A stretch of 64,000 bases of DNA from the NCBI GenBank assembly GCA_004292695.1, contig RDXV01000005.1, positions 1-64,000 on the forward strand. The letters run 5' to 3'. A program made the translations under genes and the position numbers. Positions 34,874 through 44,871 of the stretch are shown piece by piece; the first letter of the stretch is position 1, and every line of letters starts with the position of its first letter. The DNA comes from Nostocales cyanobacterium. Its GTDB lineage: Bacteria > Cyanobacteriota > Cyanobacteriia > Cyanobacteriales > Nostocaceae. The notes beneath the pieces were generated by a model, which was given only the letters and a program-made list of their open reading frames with translations, was not told the DNA's origin and did not search any database.

Positions 34874-35968
34874 CTATTGCATTTCCTCTAATACCTGTTT
34901 AATCACATCCGTAGGTACTTCATCTGTTAGCTTGACTTCACCTATTTGGGTAGGTAAAACAAACCGCACTTTCCCAGATTTGACTTTTTTATCTAACTGC
35001 AAAGCATCAATAAGTTCACCAATATCTAAACCTGCTGGTAATTTTGTGGGTAAACCTGCTTTTTTAATCAATGCGTTTTGACGTTCTGTATCTTCTTTTT
35101 GCCAAAGTCCTAACTTCACAGCAATTTCACCAGCCGCTATCATACCAATACCCACAGCTTCACCATGTTTAAACATTCGATAATTGGTTAAACTTTCCAC
35201 AGCATGGCCGATAGTATGACCATAATTCAAAATTGCCCTTAGTCCAGATTCTTTTTCATCTTTGCTAACAACTTCTGCCTTCGCTTGACAAGAATGAGTT
35301 AATATGTAATTTATCAGGTCGGATTTTACATAGCGGAGTTGGTCAAGGTGCTTACTCGCTTCCAATTGAGTAAACAATTCAGCGTCCCAAATTACGCCAT
35401 ACTTGATCACTTCCGCCATTCCCGCCCTAAATTCCGCTGCTGGCAAGGTTTTTAAGACTTCAGGATCTATTAATACTAAGCTGGGTTGGTGAAATGCACC
35501 AATTAAGTTCTTACCGTGAGGATGGTTAACACCGGTTTTTCCGCCTACAGATGAATCTACCATTGCTAATAAGCTGGTAGGTACTTGGATAACGTTAATT
35601 CCTCTTAACCAGGTAGCAGCGGCAAACCCAGTCATATCACCAACCACACCACCACCCAAAGCAACCATTGTAGAAGAACGTTCTAACCGATGTTCTAAAG
35701 CAACATCATATATTTTTTGGATAGAGTTAAGGGTTTTGTAGCGTTCCCCTGGTGGGAGGTTGTAGTGAACCACATCAAAACCAGCATTTTTCAATGAGGC
35801 GATCGCCCTTTCCCCATAATGTTTAAATATCATCGGGTTAGAAACCAGCAACACCTTTTTACCCAGTTTTAAACCCGTCATCTGTTCACCCAGTTGATCT
35901 AAACTTCCCGGTGCAACAGTGATTTCATAAGAATTTTCTGGTATATCTACTTTAATTACAGAACTCAT
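34874..35968 (-). CDS. aroB: 3-dehydroquinate synthase
   Basis: 364 aa, normal length. It converts DAHP to 3-dehydroquinate, step two of the shikimate pathway, using NAD and a divalent metal. Seen: NAD-binding [19 protein letters not shown] (about 104-122), [20 protein letters not shown] with the catalytic Lys, metal ligands in [12 protein letters not shown] (about 245-256) and the further His in [11 protein letters not shown] hairpin terminator follows. It is not linked to other aro genes, as is common in cyanobacteria. Confidence 0.97.
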   Translation of the reverse strand: MSSVIKVDIPENSYEITVAPGSLDQLGEQMTGLKLGKKVLLVSNPMIFKHYGERAIASLKNAGFDVVHYNLPPGERYKTLNSIQKIYDVALEHRLERSSTMVALGGGVVGDMTGFAAATWLRGINVIQVPTSLLAMVDSSVGGKTGVNHPHGKNLIGAFHQPSLVLIDPEVLKTLPAAEFRAGMAEVIKYGVIWDAELFTQLEASKHLDQLRYVKSDLINYILTHSCQAKAEVVSKDEKESGLRAILNYGHTIGHAVESLTNYRMFKHGEAVGIGMIAAGEIAVKLGLWQKEDTERQNALIKKAGLPTKLPAGLDIGELIDALQLDKKVKSGKVRFVLPTQIGEVKLTDEVPTDVIKQVLEEMQ

Positions 35969-36015
35969 CTAAAAACCCTGATATAATTAAACGTTTGCGT
36001 ATTTTACCCCAGTTT

Positions 36016-36052
36016 GGTTACTGGTGACTGGTGGTTAGTGACTGGTGACTGG
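36016..36052. repeat. ACTGGTG heptamer-like array
   Basis: About five imperfect ACTGGTG/GTTAGTG units between divergently transcribed aroB and petL. Confidence 0.75.
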
Positions 36053-36127
36053 GTAAACAGTAATGCAGCTAAAAAATCCAATCTTTCTCATATTTTCCAT
36101 ATTTCTCATATTTTTAATTCTTGTGGT

Positions 36128-36144
36128 GCGGGCATCTTGCCCGC
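36128..36144. repeat. GCGGGC-ATCTT-GCCCGC dispersed hairpin
   Basis: A perfect 6-bp stem with a 5-base loop, GC-rich in AT-rich surroundings, 40 bases ahead of petL. This motif is of a dispersed cyanobacterial type. It could form a structure in the petL leader. Confidence 0.75.
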
Positions 36145-36184
36145 TAGACTTATATTTAGTGAACTAATTTCTGGAGTAATACAA

Positions 36185-36277
36185 ATGGCTGTAGTTGAAT
36201 ACATTGTATTTTTAGGCGCGTTTTTGGGTATTGCCGTTGGTTTAATGTTTGGTCTACGTTCTGCAAAGATCATCTAA
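36185..36277 (+). CDS. petL: Cytochrome b6-f complex subunit PetL
   Basis: 30 aa. The ATG at 36185 follows GGAG (36173-36176) at a good distance. The protein is one transmembrane helix with the pattern YIVFLGAFLGIAVGLMFGLR followed by SAKII. This matches, as I recall, the nearly invariant C-terminus FGLRSAKI of Nostoc-type PetL. PetL is a small peripheral helix of the b6-f dimer in thylakoids and helps stabilise it. The longer open frame back to 36014 is only repeat and leader sequence. Confidence 0.85.
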   Translation: MAVVEYIVFLGAFLGIAVGLMFGLRSAKII

Positions 36278-36355
36278 TTCCCAACTAATTAAACTAAATC
36301 CCTAAAAAGCCGATTCTAAAGAGAATTGAGGAAACATAACCTCATTCTATCGTAC

Positions 36356-36379
36356 AAAAGCCCCCCTTTTTAAGGGGGG
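36356..36379. terminator. C6/G6 hairpin between petL and bioB
   Basis: CCCCCC (36361-36366), TTTTTAA, GGGGGG (36374-36379). On the minus strand the stem is followed by CTTTT, which suits termination of bioB. A second G6 run follows (36382-36387). The module is also a dispersed repeat type in cyanobacteria. Confidence 0.7.
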
Positions 36380-36389
36380 TTGGGGGGAT

Positions 36390-37391
36390 CTAAACATTTA
36401 ACAACTTATCTGTTAACCCCCGCTTCTCAAACGGTGGACGCATTTCCAAACCCAACAGATTCAACATATCCCGATCTGCATCATAATCAGGACAGGGAGT
36501 AGTCACCGTCAACATTTTGTTATCATCACTGGAAAAAATCGAATTTGCACCCGCCATAAAACATAAAGCTTGTTCTACTTGGGAAAGTTTCGCCCTACCT
36601 GCACTTAAACGCACATCAGAAGTGGGCATAATAATTCTAGCAGTAGCAATCATCCGCACCACCTCCCAAATCGGGACATCTGGCTGATTTTCCAACGGTG
36701 TACCCTCAACCTGTGAGAGAATGTTAATCGGTACAGATTCGGGATGGGGTTGTAAATTAGAAAGGGTGTATAACATTCCTACCCGATCCTCAATACTTTC
36801 ACCTAAACCCAAAATACCACCAGAACACACAGTTACATTGGTAGTGCGGACATTTTCAATGGTATTGAGGCGATCGCCATAGGTCCGAGTTGTAATAATA
36901 GTGCTGTAATATTCTGCGGAAGTATCCAAGTTGTGATTATAAGCATATAATCCCGCATCTTCCAACCGTTGAGCCTGACTAGCAGTTAACATCCCTAAAG
37001 TACAACACACCTCCAAACCCATAGAGGTAACATCTTTTACCATATCCAGGACTTCCTCAAACTGGGAATTATCCCGAACTTCCCGCCAAGCAGCACCCAT
37101 ACACACCCGACTAACACCGGTTTCCTTTGCTTTCTTAGCAATATTTAACACCGTATCCTTTTCTAACAGTGCTTCCGGTTTCACCTCCGTTTTATAGCGT
37201 GCCGACTGAGCGCAGTAACCACAATCTTCCGGGCAACCACCAGTTTTAATAGATATCAACTTACAAACTTGTATTTGCTTAGGATTATGGAATTGACGAT
37301 GTACACTAGCAGCTTGATAAACAAGCTCTAGAAATGGTGTATTATAGATATCCAAAATCTCATTTTTTTGCCAATCGTAGCGTATTCCCAC
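36390..37391 (-). CDS. bioB: Biotin synthase
   Basis: 333 aa radical-SAM enzyme that inserts sulfur into dethiobiotin. The 4Fe-4S motif is [16 protein letters not shown] (CxxxCxxC, near residues 52-59). Further family markers are [34 protein letters not shown] and the late [10 protein letters not shown], which includes the Arg near the 2Fe-2S cluster. The first codon is GTG at 37391; AAAGGA lies about ten bases upstream and no in-frame ATG precedes it before a stop. No other bio genes are adjacent. Confidence 0.96.
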   Translation of the reverse strand: MGIRYDWQKNEILDIYNTPFLELVYQAASVHRQFHNPKQIQVCKLISIKTGGCPEDCGYCAQSARYKTEVKPEALLEKDTVLNIAKKAKETGVSRVCMGAAWREVRDNSQFEEVLDMVKDVTSMGLEVCCTLGMLTASQAQRLEDAGLYAYNHNLDTSAEYYSTIITTRTYGDRLNTIENVRTTNVTVCSGGILGLGESIEDRVGMLYTLSNLQPHPESVPINILSQVEGTPLENQPDVPIWEVVRMIATARIIMPTSDVRLSAGRAKLSQVEQALCFMAGANSIFSSDDNKMLTVTTPCPDYDADRDMLNLLGLEMRPPFEKRGLTDKLLNV

Positions 37392-37540
37392 CGTGACTAT
37401 CCTTTACTAAAATGTTACTAAAATACACAGAATTACAAGAAAATAATAATCTTAGTATATATATGACTCCTATTTTATTTTTGATAACCTAGCTCGGCGT
37501 AAGCCATAAAAAACACCTTACATCCATATTCTTTAAAACC

Positions 37541-37572
37541 CTATTCCCTATTCCCTATTCCCTATTCCCTGC
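37541..37572. repeat. TTCCCTA heptamer array ahead of GNAT gene
   Basis: Four to five TTCCCTA units ending seven bases before the ATG at 37579. The normal ribosome-binding region is replaced by repeat. Confidence 0.85.
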
Positions 37573-37578
37573 TTATAT

Positions 37579-38148
37579 ATGAAATCAGAACTGCCACTAA
37601 TTAAAACTGATCGTCTCATATTAAGGGTGGCCACTTCCGACGATATACCCCAAATTATCCGCTATTTTACAGTAAATAAAGATCATCTTACCCCATTTTC
37701 CCCAACTTGGGCAGAGGGTTTTTTTACACCAGAATATTGGCAATATCAAATTGAACAATATCACCTAGAAATCATACATGGTTGTGGTTTAAGATTCTTT
37801 ATTTATCAGCAAAAGCAACCCCAAGAAATTATAGGTGTACTCAACTTTAGTAGTTTTGTACGTGGAGCAGCTAATTACTGTAATGTTGGATATAGTTTAG
37901 CAGCAACAGCCCAAGGTTATGGTTACATGACAGAAGCATTAAAAGCGGGTACAGAATATATATTTTATGACTTAAATTTTCATAGAATCATGGCTAATTA
38001 TATGCCCCATAATCGCCGTAGTGGAAACGTGTTAAAAAGAGTAGGTTTTATCATCGAAGGATACGCAAGAGACTATTTATTAATTAACGGTAAATGGGAA
38101 GATCATATACTCACCAGTTTAACTAATTATGATTGGAAACCGTATTGA
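37579..38148 (+). CDS. GNAT-family N-acetyltransferase (RimJ-type)
   Basis: 189 aa. It starts with the RimJ/RimL-like LIKTDRLILRVATSDD. The acetyl-CoA region contains VGYSLAATAQGYGYMTEALKA (about 111-131), and the C-terminus has NRRSGNVLKRVGFIIEGYARDYL, typical of ribosomal-protein alanine acetyltransferase homologs. It would transfer an acetyl group from acetyl-CoA to an N-terminal amine of a protein or to a small molecule; the target is unknown. A TTCCCTA array stands directly before it and a TGACAGG array directly after the stop. Confidence 0.88.
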   Translation: MKSELPLIKTDRLILRVATSDDIPQIIRYFTVNKDHLTPFSPTWAEGFFTPEYWQYQIEQYHLEIIHGCGLRFFIYQQKQPQEIIGVLNFSSFVRGAANYCNVGYSLAATAQGYGYMTEALKAGTEYIFYDLNFHRIMANYMPHNRRSGNVLKRVGFIIEGYARDYLLINGKWEDHILTSLTNYDWKPY

Positions 38149-38149
38149 G

Positions 38150-38277
38150 AAGGTGACAGGTGACAGGTGACAGTGAACAGTAATAACTGATAACTGGGGA
38201 TAATATTAACTCTGGCATCTTGCCTTTTGCCTTTTGCCTTTCCCTATTCCCTATTCCCTATTCCCTATTCCCCATAA
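38150..38277. repeat. Mixed repeat cluster (TGACAGG, TAACTGA, TTTGCCT, TTCCCTA)
   Basis: Three TGACAGG-type units, GTGAACAGTAATAACTGATAACTG, then three TTGCCTT units (about 38220-38240) and five TTCCCTA units (38241-38274). It separates the GNAT and selO genes. Confidence 0.85.
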
Positions 38278-38315
38278 TGTAAGATCAAAATAACAACAAT
38301 TAAAAACTACTAAAA

Positions 38316-39764
38316 ATGACACTGGCTGAAATCTCACATCACACAAATTCTAGCAATCCTTTACTCACTCTCAACTATGAAAAATCCTTAGAATCATTAG
38401 GTAATGATTACTATGATGAAGTGACAGCAGAAGAATTTCCTCAACTTATGTTGCGTTGGCGTAATGATGCACTACTACCACGTTTAGGAGTAGATCCACA
38501 AATCGTAAAAGATGAAGACTTTATTAACGCTTTTGGAAAATTCCAAGGTAGAAAACCATTTTTAGCACTACGTTATCACGGTTATCAATTTGGGGAATAT
38601 AACCCACATTTAGGAGATGGTAGAGGTTTTCTTTATGGACAAATACGGGGAATAGATAACGAATTATACGACTTTGGTACAAAAGGTTCAGGAAGAACAC
38701 CATACTCCCGTGGTGGGGATGGAATGTTAACTCTCAAAGGAGGAGTCAGAGAAGTTTTAGCCGCAGAAGCACTACATCGTTTAGGGGTGAAAACTTCCCG
38801 TTGTTTAAGTATGATTGAAACTGGGTTAGGTTTATGGCGTGGAGATGAACCATCACCCACAAGATCATCAGTAATGATTAGAATGAGTAAATCTCATATT
38901 CGGTTTGGAACTTTTGAGAGATTAAATTATTTAAAACGTCCTGATTTAACTCAAAAATTGTTAGATCATGTGATCGCTGAATACTATCAAAATATTAAAA
39001 ATGAAGCTGATAAATATGCTTTATTTTATGCCGAATTAGTGAAAAGAGTAGCAGAATTAGTAGCCCAATGGATGGCGGCTGGTTTTTGTCATGGTGTATT
39101 AAACACTGATAATATGTCTATTACTGGGGAAAGTTTTGATTATGGACCCTATGCTTTTATTCCCCACTATGATCTTTATTTTACCGCTGCATATTTTGAC
39201 TATTATCGCCGCTATTGTTACGGTCAACAACCGAGTATTTGTCATTTGAATTTAGAACTCTTGCAAGAACCATTAAAGGCAATCATTGATATTCGTGATT
39301 TACAGAATGGGTTAAGTAAATTTGCAGAATATTATCGCTTAGAATATCGTCATTTAATGTTGAAAAAATTGGGTTTTGCGGATTTATCATTTCCCCAAGC
39401 TGATGATTTATTAGAATTAACAATTACTTTTTTACAAGAAAGTAAGGTGAATTATCATCAGTTTTTTGCTGATATGGCGCGGACATTTTCAAAACAATGG
39501 CGTGATGAACCAGGTTTAGTAATGAATGGTTCGGAAATTGTACCCGCTGTTGGTTCATTAGCTGTTTTTGACAATTGGTGTTTACTTTATCATCAAATTC
39601 TTAACAGTTTTGAACCAGAAAAAATAGAAATAATTGCTGAAAATTTAGCCAAATATAATCCTCAAGCTAATTTATTAAGACCTGTAATTGAGGAAATTTG
39701 GCAACCAATTGTAGAAGAGGATAATTGGCAACCTTTTTATGATTTAGTCCAGCAATTTCAGTAG
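38316..39764 (+). CDS. selO: Protein adenylyltransferase SelO (YdiU/UPF0061)
   Basis: 482 aa. SelO is a pseudokinase-fold enzyme that transfers AMP from ATP to Ser/Thr/Tyr residues of proteins, linked to redox stress. Family landmarks: [18 protein letters not shown] (about 87-104), [40 protein letters not shown], and the active-site [21 protein letters not shown] (about 259-279). No C-terminal Sec/Cys is visible, as in many bacterial members. It has its own leader after a repeat cluster. Confidence 0.93.
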   Translation: MTLAEISHHTNSSNPLLTLNYEKSLESLGNDYYDEVTAEEFPQLMLRWRNDALLPRLGVDPQIVKDEDFINAFGKFQGRKPFLALRYHGYQFGEYNPHLGDGRGFLYGQIRGIDNELYDFGTKGSGRTPYSRGGDGMLTLKGGVREVLAAEALHRLGVKTSRCLSMIETGLGLWRGDEPSPTRSSVMIRMSKSHIRFGTFERLNYLKRPDLTQKLLDHVIAEYYQNIKNEADKYALFYAELVKRVAELVAQWMAAGFCHGVLNTDNMSITGESFDYGPYAFIPHYDLYFTAAYFDYYRRYCYGQQPSICHLNLELLQEPLKAIIDIRDLQNGLSKFAEYYRLEYRHLMLKKLGFADLSFPQADDLLELTITFLQESKVNYHQFFADMARTFSKQWRDEPGLVMNGSEIVPAVGSLAVFDNWCLLYHQILNSFEPEKIEIIAENLAKYNPQANLLRPVIEEIWQPIVEEDNWQPFYDLVQQFQ

Positions 39765-39830
39765 CTAAATATATCAGCTATCAGTGGTAAATTTTTATAG
39801 TTTTGACTGATAGCTAGAGGCTTTTATATC

Positions 39831-40826
39831 TCAGCTTTTCCCCGACGCTTTAGCTTTACGAATAGCTTGTTCTACAAGTTCAATTAAACTTTGTGGAGTC
39901 ATTTTTTCACTGGGAACGATAGTAGCAACTCCAATATTTAAGTTAAAATTTTTATCCCCTTGCAATTGAGGATAATTTATCTTGACTTTTTCTACTTGTT
40001 CCCTAATTAGTTTTCCTAAATAAACCGCACCTTTAGAGTCGGTACTGGGCAAAATGACAGCCAACTTATTGTTATCATAACGAGCAAATAAATCAGTTGA
40101 CCTTTTTACTACTGATTTAATATTTTGAGCTAGTTCTTTGAGAATTTGATCCTTTAATGAATTATCTATTTTTTCATAAAAATCAAAGTTACATAATAAT
40201 AAAGATAGAGGTATCTGTTTTTTTTCCAGTTTTTTCCACTGAGAATTCAAATATTCATTAAATGTTTTGCGGTTAGCTACCTTAGTCACAGGATCAAAAG
40301 TGATGACTGTTTGTAAATTCTGATTTGCGGAAACTAAAGTATTTGTGAATTTTATGTGTTCATCCATTTCTTTTGTCAGTGGTTGATTATGCTTATTTAA
40401 TGGCTGATTATTATTGTTAATAACTAATTTACTTCTCACTTGTGTTAATACTTGATCTTCCTGAAATGGTTTAGTAATACAGTCGGTGATTGTCAGTTCA
40501 AAACTTCTGACTTTTTCTGCTATTTCCTGTTCAGTTCCCATAAATATAATCGGCACATTCACAGTTTTTGTATCACATTTTAGGTGTTGATAAACTGGAT
40601 AACCATTAATTTCCGGGATATTGATATCTAAAATAATTAGATCAGGAGTTCGCTTTTTTGCAATATCTATTGCTTTTTTGCCATTGATAGCTTTTTTAAC
40701 TTTAAATCCTTGTTTTTCTAAGAAATTAGCAAGTAAATGTAAATTCTCTAAACTCCTGTCAACTAACAAGATTAAAGTATTATTTTTATCTAATCGAGGT
40801 TTATATTTAGATATTGACAAAAGCAT
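39831..40826 (-). CDS. Response regulator with degenerate GGDEF domain retaining the I-site
   Basis: 331 aa. The receiver (about 18-135) has the phospho-acceptor Asp in LIILDINIPEINGY and the Lys in CITKPF; the first acidic pair is weakened (VDRS). After a short helical linker, a GGDEF-like domain (about 165-330) begins with FDPVTKVANRKTFNEYL. At the active site GG(D/E)EF is replaced by YDNNKL, so diguanylate cyclase activity is very unlikely. Just upstream is RSTD, fitting the RxxD inhibitory c-di-GMP-binding site. It may therefore be a c-di-GMP receptor. A paralog with an intact active site lies 574 bases upstream. Confidence 0.87.
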   Translation of the reverse strand: MLLSISKYKPRLDKNNTLILLVDRSLENLHLLANFLEKQGFKVKKAINGKKAIDIAKKRTPDLIILDINIPEINGYPVYQHLKCDTKTVNVPIIFMGTEQEIAEKVRSFELTITDCITKPFQEDQVLTQVRSKLVINNNNQPLNKHNQPLTKEMDEHIKFTNTLVSANQNLQTVITFDPVTKVANRKTFNEYLNSQWKKLEKKQIPLSLLLCNFDFYEKIDNSLKDQILKELAQNIKSVVKRSTDLFARYDNNKLAVILPSTDSKGAVYLGKLIREQVEKVKINYPQLQGDKNFNLNIGVATIVPSEKMTPQSLIELVEQAIRKAKASGKS

Positions 40827-41400
40827 AGCTAATTTTACCTAGTTTAAGAGAGAAGTTATTTACCAATTTACTGTTTGAACTCGGTTGAAAGATATCCTAA
40901 TTATTGATTAATAGGAGAACCTAACCAGAATAAATCCGTAGTTAAACCTAAAAATACTGATATCATTTGATTGCCTACATAAGTAGATACGTATTGTTTC
41001 ATTTTGTATCACGTTACATAAACCAACATAGTTACAGTTCAATCCCATTAGATACTTACACTGACTTTTTTGGGAAAATCAGGATTATTAAGTCTTAAAT
41101 GTGACATTGTATGTTAAATTAATTTTGCTTGGGTACTTATGTAGCTTTTGTCACCCATTCTGTAATACTGAATGATAGATTTTTCCCCGTCAGTCAATTC
41201 ACTAGAATGTCTGTACTCAAATATACTATTAAATTGATAGTCTAAAAATGTACATTATTATCAGTATTTATCAAGTATAAATGTAATTTTTATTACTAGC
41301 AATAGTTAACCCCATAATTTCATTAATTATTATAAAAGTACCAGTTTTTATGAGGCTGTTGTAAAGAAAAACTTCAATCATCTAAAAAGTTTTTGATTTA
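40827..41400. other. Intergenic region between the two receiver-GGDEF genes
   Basis: 574 AT-rich bases with no ORF above noise, no heptamer array and no recognised structure. It should contain the promoter of the downstream degenerate GGDEF gene. Confidence 0.55.
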
Positions 41401-42420
41401 TTAAATCATATTGTCTGCAACAATTTTATTTCTACCTTGTGATTTAGCTGTATAAAGAGCTTGATCTCCTCTCTGAATTATCGTGTTGGGAAAAGTTTGT
41501 AAATTCGGGATAATTGTTGCTACTCCTATACTCAAAGTTACACAATTATCTACCTGAGACTGTTGATGGGGAATTTTCAGGTTATGTACTTTTTGGCGAA
41601 TTTCTTCAGCTAAAATTACTGCGATGGAATTATCCTTATTAGGAAGAATAATAGCAAATTCTTCACCCCCATAACGAGCTAATAAATCTTCTGAATGATT
41701 AACAGACGTTTGAATTGTTTGAGCCACTTTTTTTAAACAATCATCTCCTGCTAAATGTCCATAGGTATCATTATATTTCTTAAAAAAATCTACATCACAT
41801 AATAGTAAAGATAAAGGTAAATTTACTTGAGATAATATTTGCCATTGTAACTGTAAATATTCATCAAATCTTCTTCTGTTAGCTACTCCTGTTAATCCAT
41901 CTAACATTGCAAACATTTGTAGTTGTTGATTCGCTGCTCGCAAAGCAGCTTCAACTTTTTGACGTTCCTCTATTTCTTGTTGTAAAATTTGATTTTGCTC
42001 AATTAGTTGTTGTTTTTGTTGATAAATTATTAACTGGTTTTTTACTCTTGCTAATACTTCTAATTCTTGGAAAGGTTTTGTTATATAGTCAACTCCACCA
42101 ATTTCAAAAGCCATAATTTTATCTCTAGTTTGATCTAAAGCACTGATAAAAATGATCGGTATCTGAGCAGTTTGGGCTTGAGATTTTAACTGCTGACAAA
42201 TTTCATATCCATTCATATCTGGCATATTAATATCTAGTAATATCAAGTCTGGTGGTTCTATTTGTGCTGCTTGAATGGCAATTTTACCATTGAGTGTTTT
42301 TTTTACTTTGAAACCTTGAGACTCTAAGATTTTAGACAGTAATCGTAAATTGTCTGGGTTATCGTCAATAATTAAAATTTGACATAAATTTTGTTTTTTA
42401 TGGTATTCAGAGTTAGACAT
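41401..42420 (-). CDS. Response regulator diguanylate cyclase (receiver-GGDEF)
   Basis: 339 aa. The receiver (about 13-130) has acidic IIDDN, phospho-acceptor LILLDINMPDMNGY, switch FISA and Lys in YITKPF. A coiled coil (about 135-170, Gln/Glu-rich) leads into a GGDEF domain with LDGLTGVANRRRFDEYL and an intact active site ARYGGEEFAIILP. It should make c-di-GMP from two GTP when its receiver is phosphorylated. The inhibitory-site position reads HSED rather than RxxD, so product inhibition may be lost. It is the paralog of the degenerate gene downstream. Confidence 0.92.
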   Translation of the reverse strand: MSNSEYHKKQNLCQILIIDDNPDNLRLLSKILESQGFKVKKTLNGKIAIQAAQIEPPDLILLDINMPDMNGYEICQQLKSQAQTAQIPIIFISALDQTRDKIMAFEIGGVDYITKPFQELEVLARVKNQLIIYQQKQQLIEQNQILQQEIEERQKVEAALRAANQQLQMFAMLDGLTGVANRRRFDEYLQLQWQILSQVNLPLSLLLCDVDFFKKYNDTYGHLAGDDCLKKVAQTIQTSVNHSEDLLARYGGEEFAIILPNKDNSIAVILAEEIRQKVHNLKIPHQQSQVDNCVTLSIGVATIIPNLQTFPNTIIQRGDQALYTAKSQGRNKIVADNMI

Positions 42421-42586
42421 ATTTTTATTAATTATTGTTATTTTTATAGTTGATGAGTTAATATCATTTAATTTAATAATTGGTTTCTAATTGCAAATTA
42501 TCCACCAAATTATTTAGATGATCAGCTATTTGTTGATGTTTTTGAGAAACTTGTGAAAATAACTCATACAATTTTTTTGTGAAATA

Positions 42587-43633
42587 TTAATAAGTATTGC
42601 TATATATTGTACTAAAAGAGTGATCAGTATTAACTTTGATGACTAAATCAACTTTGGGAGATTTAAGCAAAGGTTTAATAAATAGTTCTGGATGTAGCGA
42701 TCGCCAAAAATAGTTGACAAATTCTTCAATTTGTGGATCATTCATTCCTGACTTACCAGTAGCAATCATTTTTTGTTCGGCTTGTTTACGCCATGTTAAG
42801 GAGCAACGATAATCATGGGGATCAAGGACTAGCAAGCTATCCAACCTTTCCCATACGGGTAAATAAGCTTTTAGCTGCTCATTCATATCACAAGCAAACA
42901 CCCGATCTGCTTCTGTAATAATTGGTGGTGGTGCAGTAATGAAGACTTGGGGATCAATGGGTAGTACACCCACAAACCAACCTTCAAACAGAACTATATC
43001 AATGTTGGTAACAATTTCTGGGGTAGTGCGATCGCCAGCACCAGCATAGGCCGATTTATCAAAACGAGGAACTAGCACCGAACTCTTGCCTTGACGGATT
43101 TGATCAAGTAAACTTAAACCTAAGTTGATATCATGAGTTCCTGGGGGACCGCGCCAAATTAAGCGGGAATCTTGTTGCTGTAAAGCCAAACGCTCACTAT
43201 AGGTTTTATATAAATCATCCAACGATAAACACAAGGTACTGTATCCCAACTGCTGAAGAATTAAACTCAGTCCTTGGCACATTGTGGTTTTACCAGTTCC
43301 TTGGCCACCTAAAATTCCCTGAACAAAAGCCCGATCAAGATTTTGACGACTCCCGGCGATTTTCATAGCCAAAGGTAGCCATAAATCCCACAGCACTTGT
43401 AGCATAGCCAGTGTGGGCATTTGTAGGTGAGTTTCGCAAAATTGCTGAAAAGTAGGAAAAACTAACTTGAGTAACTGCGATCGCTCCAGAACCACTTGAG
43501 AAACATTATCTTCAGTAATGTTAAAAACTTTAGCTCTCAGTGAATCTGCTAGTGCTGCTGTTTGTGCGGAAATTTGCCAAGCGGTATCCGTCTCACCTGT
43601 GAGCAAAAACTCATTCAATAAATCCTTGAGCAT
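42587..43633 (-). CDS. glyK: D-glycerate 3-kinase (plant/cyanobacterial GLYK type)
   Basis: 348 aa. It phosphorylates D-glycerate to 3-phosphoglycerate, the last step of the photorespiratory cycle. The P-loop is GGQGTGKTTMCQG (about 108-120), followed by LSLDDLYKTY, the RGPPGTHDINLG segment and the Walker B-like IVLFEGWFVG, all typical of the PRK-like plant-type glycerate kinase. GGAG lies before the ATG. It is 48 bases after the DUF565 gene on the same strand, so the two may share a transcript. Confidence 0.9.
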   Translation of the reverse strand: MLKDLLNEFLLTGETDTAWQISAQTAALADSLRAKVFNITEDNVSQVVLERSQLLKLVFPTFQQFCETHLQMPTLAMLQVLWDLWLPLAMKIAGSRQNLDRAFVQGILGGQGTGKTTMCQGLSLILQQLGYSTLCLSLDDLYKTYSERLALQQQDSRLIWRGPPGTHDINLGLSLLDQIRQGKSSVLVPRFDKSAYAGAGDRTTPEIVTNIDIVLFEGWFVGVLPIDPQVFITAPPPIITEADRVFACDMNEQLKAYLPVWERLDSLLVLDPHDYRCSLTWRKQAEQKMIATGKSGMNDPQIEEFVNYFWRSLHPELFIKPLLKSPKVDLVIKVNTDHSFSTIYSNTY

Positions 43634-43681
43634 AAAGTTTACTCCTGATCAACAAGAACTCAACAAATCAAGAACCCAAAA

Positions 43682-44014
43682 TCAAGAACCTAACTTAAAG
43701 GCTTCCAAAAATAGACTATAGATGAAACCCACTTTCAGAAAATTCAATGTTTCTACCCATAATGCTTGTTTAGCTAAAAAACCGCGACTATAAAATATCC
43801 TACTGGTAACTTCCGTCAGAATTACCAAAACAGCAGCAATGACAATATCTAAAGTTGCCTCCTGTCCAGCGGTGGTAGATACTGCTGATCCCAGAAAAAA
43901 ACCAAACAGCCAACTAATTAACAGTAACGATAATCGTCGCCAAGGGTTAATAAACCATTGTCCCACTGTTTTGGCTGTGGCATCAAATAATTTGTTCAAA
44001 CGGGTGTTTTGCAT
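43682..44014 (-). CDS. Ycf20-like (DUF565) membrane protein
   Basis: 110 aa. After the N-terminal TRLNKLFDATAKTVGQWF motif come two to three hydrophobic segments (about 28-46, 56-72 and 85-105), with WRRLSLLLISWLFGFFLG and EVTSRIFYS between. This is the DUF565 family, found in cyanobacteria and as Ycf20 in algal plastids, linked to photoprotection in algae but not biochemically defined. It is located 48 bases upstream of the glycerate kinase, same strand. Confidence 0.85.
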   Translation of the reverse strand: MQNTRLNKLFDATAKTVGQWFINPWRRLSLLLISWLFGFFLGSAVSTTAGQEATLDIVIAAVLVILTEVTSRIFYSRGFLAKQALWVETLNFLKVGFIYSLFLEAFKLGS

Positions 44015-44038
44015 AAACGTGATCAGTAAAAGGAGAAA

Positions 44039-44080
44039 TCAAACATCAAAAATCAACAATCAAACATCAAAAATCAACAA
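44039..44080. repeat. Two perfect 21-bp tandem copies
   Basis: The unit begins TCAAACATCAAAAATC; copies lie at 44039-44059 and 44060-44080, upstream of the ycf20-like start and between divergent genes. Confidence 0.85.
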
Positions 44081-44160
44081 TTAAAAATTGGTAAATTCTG
44101 GTCTGTATCTGAAGAAGTAAACAAGAACTAAGCAAAATTTTATCTCTAAAAACTAACACT

Positions 44161-44763
44161 ATGAAACCTTATATGTATCGTAACCTAGCAGTAATTTCTT
44201 GTACATTAGGACTACTAGGACTCGTCGTAGGATGTTTAGGTGTAAGTGTTTCCTTTGAACCTGATCAACCAGAGATCATGTCATCATTAGTAGATGAAAC
44301 ACCCAAGGTAAATGAAACTGACTCAAGTCAAAAAATAACTCCATCCACTACTTCAAAAGCAGAAATTACTATTGATCCCACTCCCAGCAAAAACACAACT
44401 AACGAACCTGTAAAAAACCCAATTCCTGGCAGTTTAAGAATTAGTAATCAAACAGATCAACCTATACGCCTAGCCATATTAACGCAACAGTCCAAAAACC
44501 AGAAATCGTTAAAAAGCGCATCTCCTCGTAAAGATCAGTATAATTCCCCAGCCCATTGGGATTTTTACCCCCAAGAAGGTAGCCAACAGGGTTTAATTTT
44601 ATCATTGCCAGAGGGTAACTTAAAACTAGAAAAAGGGGATATTTTAGTAGCCTTTGCCCAAGATGGTTCTCGCAACTATTGGGGACCATACATTATTGGG
44701 CAAACTCCCTTACCAAAATGGAATTCTCAAACCCAAGAATGGCAACTGGAAATAACTCCATAG
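44161..44763 (+). CDS. Hypothetical lipoprotein/envelope protein
   Basis: 200 aa. The N-terminus MYRNLAVISCTLGLLGLVVGC resembles a lipoprotein signal with LVVGC as lipobox. A Pro/Ser/Thr-rich spacer to about residue 90 is followed by a compact domain with GSLRISNQTDQPIRLAIL, HWDFYPQEGSQQGLIL, LKLEKGDILVAFAQDGS and YWGPYIIGQTPLPKW. No family is recognised; the pattern suggests an all-beta extracytoplasmic domain. A strong terminator follows. It is convergent with the large ATPase gene. Confidence 0.75.
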   Translation: MKPYMYRNLAVISCTLGLLGLVVGCLGVSVSFEPDQPEIMSSLVDETPKVNETDSSQKITPSTTSKAEITIDPTPSKNTTNEPVKNPIPGSLRISNQTDQPIRLAILTQQSKNQKSLKSASPRKDQYNSPAHWDFYPQEGSQQGLILSLPEGNLKLEKGDILVAFAQDGSRNYWGPYIIGQTPLPKWNSQTQEWQLEITP

Positions 44764-44774
44764 TTCAGAAATTA

Positions 44775-44804
44775 GGGACGTTTTCATAACGTCTCTTTTA
44801 TTTA
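44775..44804 (+). terminator. Rho-independent terminator
   Basis: GGGACGTT (44775-44782), loop TTCAT, AACGTCTC (44788-44795), then TTTTATTT. It ends the lipoprotein-like gene 11 bases after its stop. Confidence 0.85.
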
Positions 44805-44871
44805 AAAATAGTATTATTCCTATCATTAATCAATCGGGGATCAAGGTATATTGAACTAAATCAAAATATTT

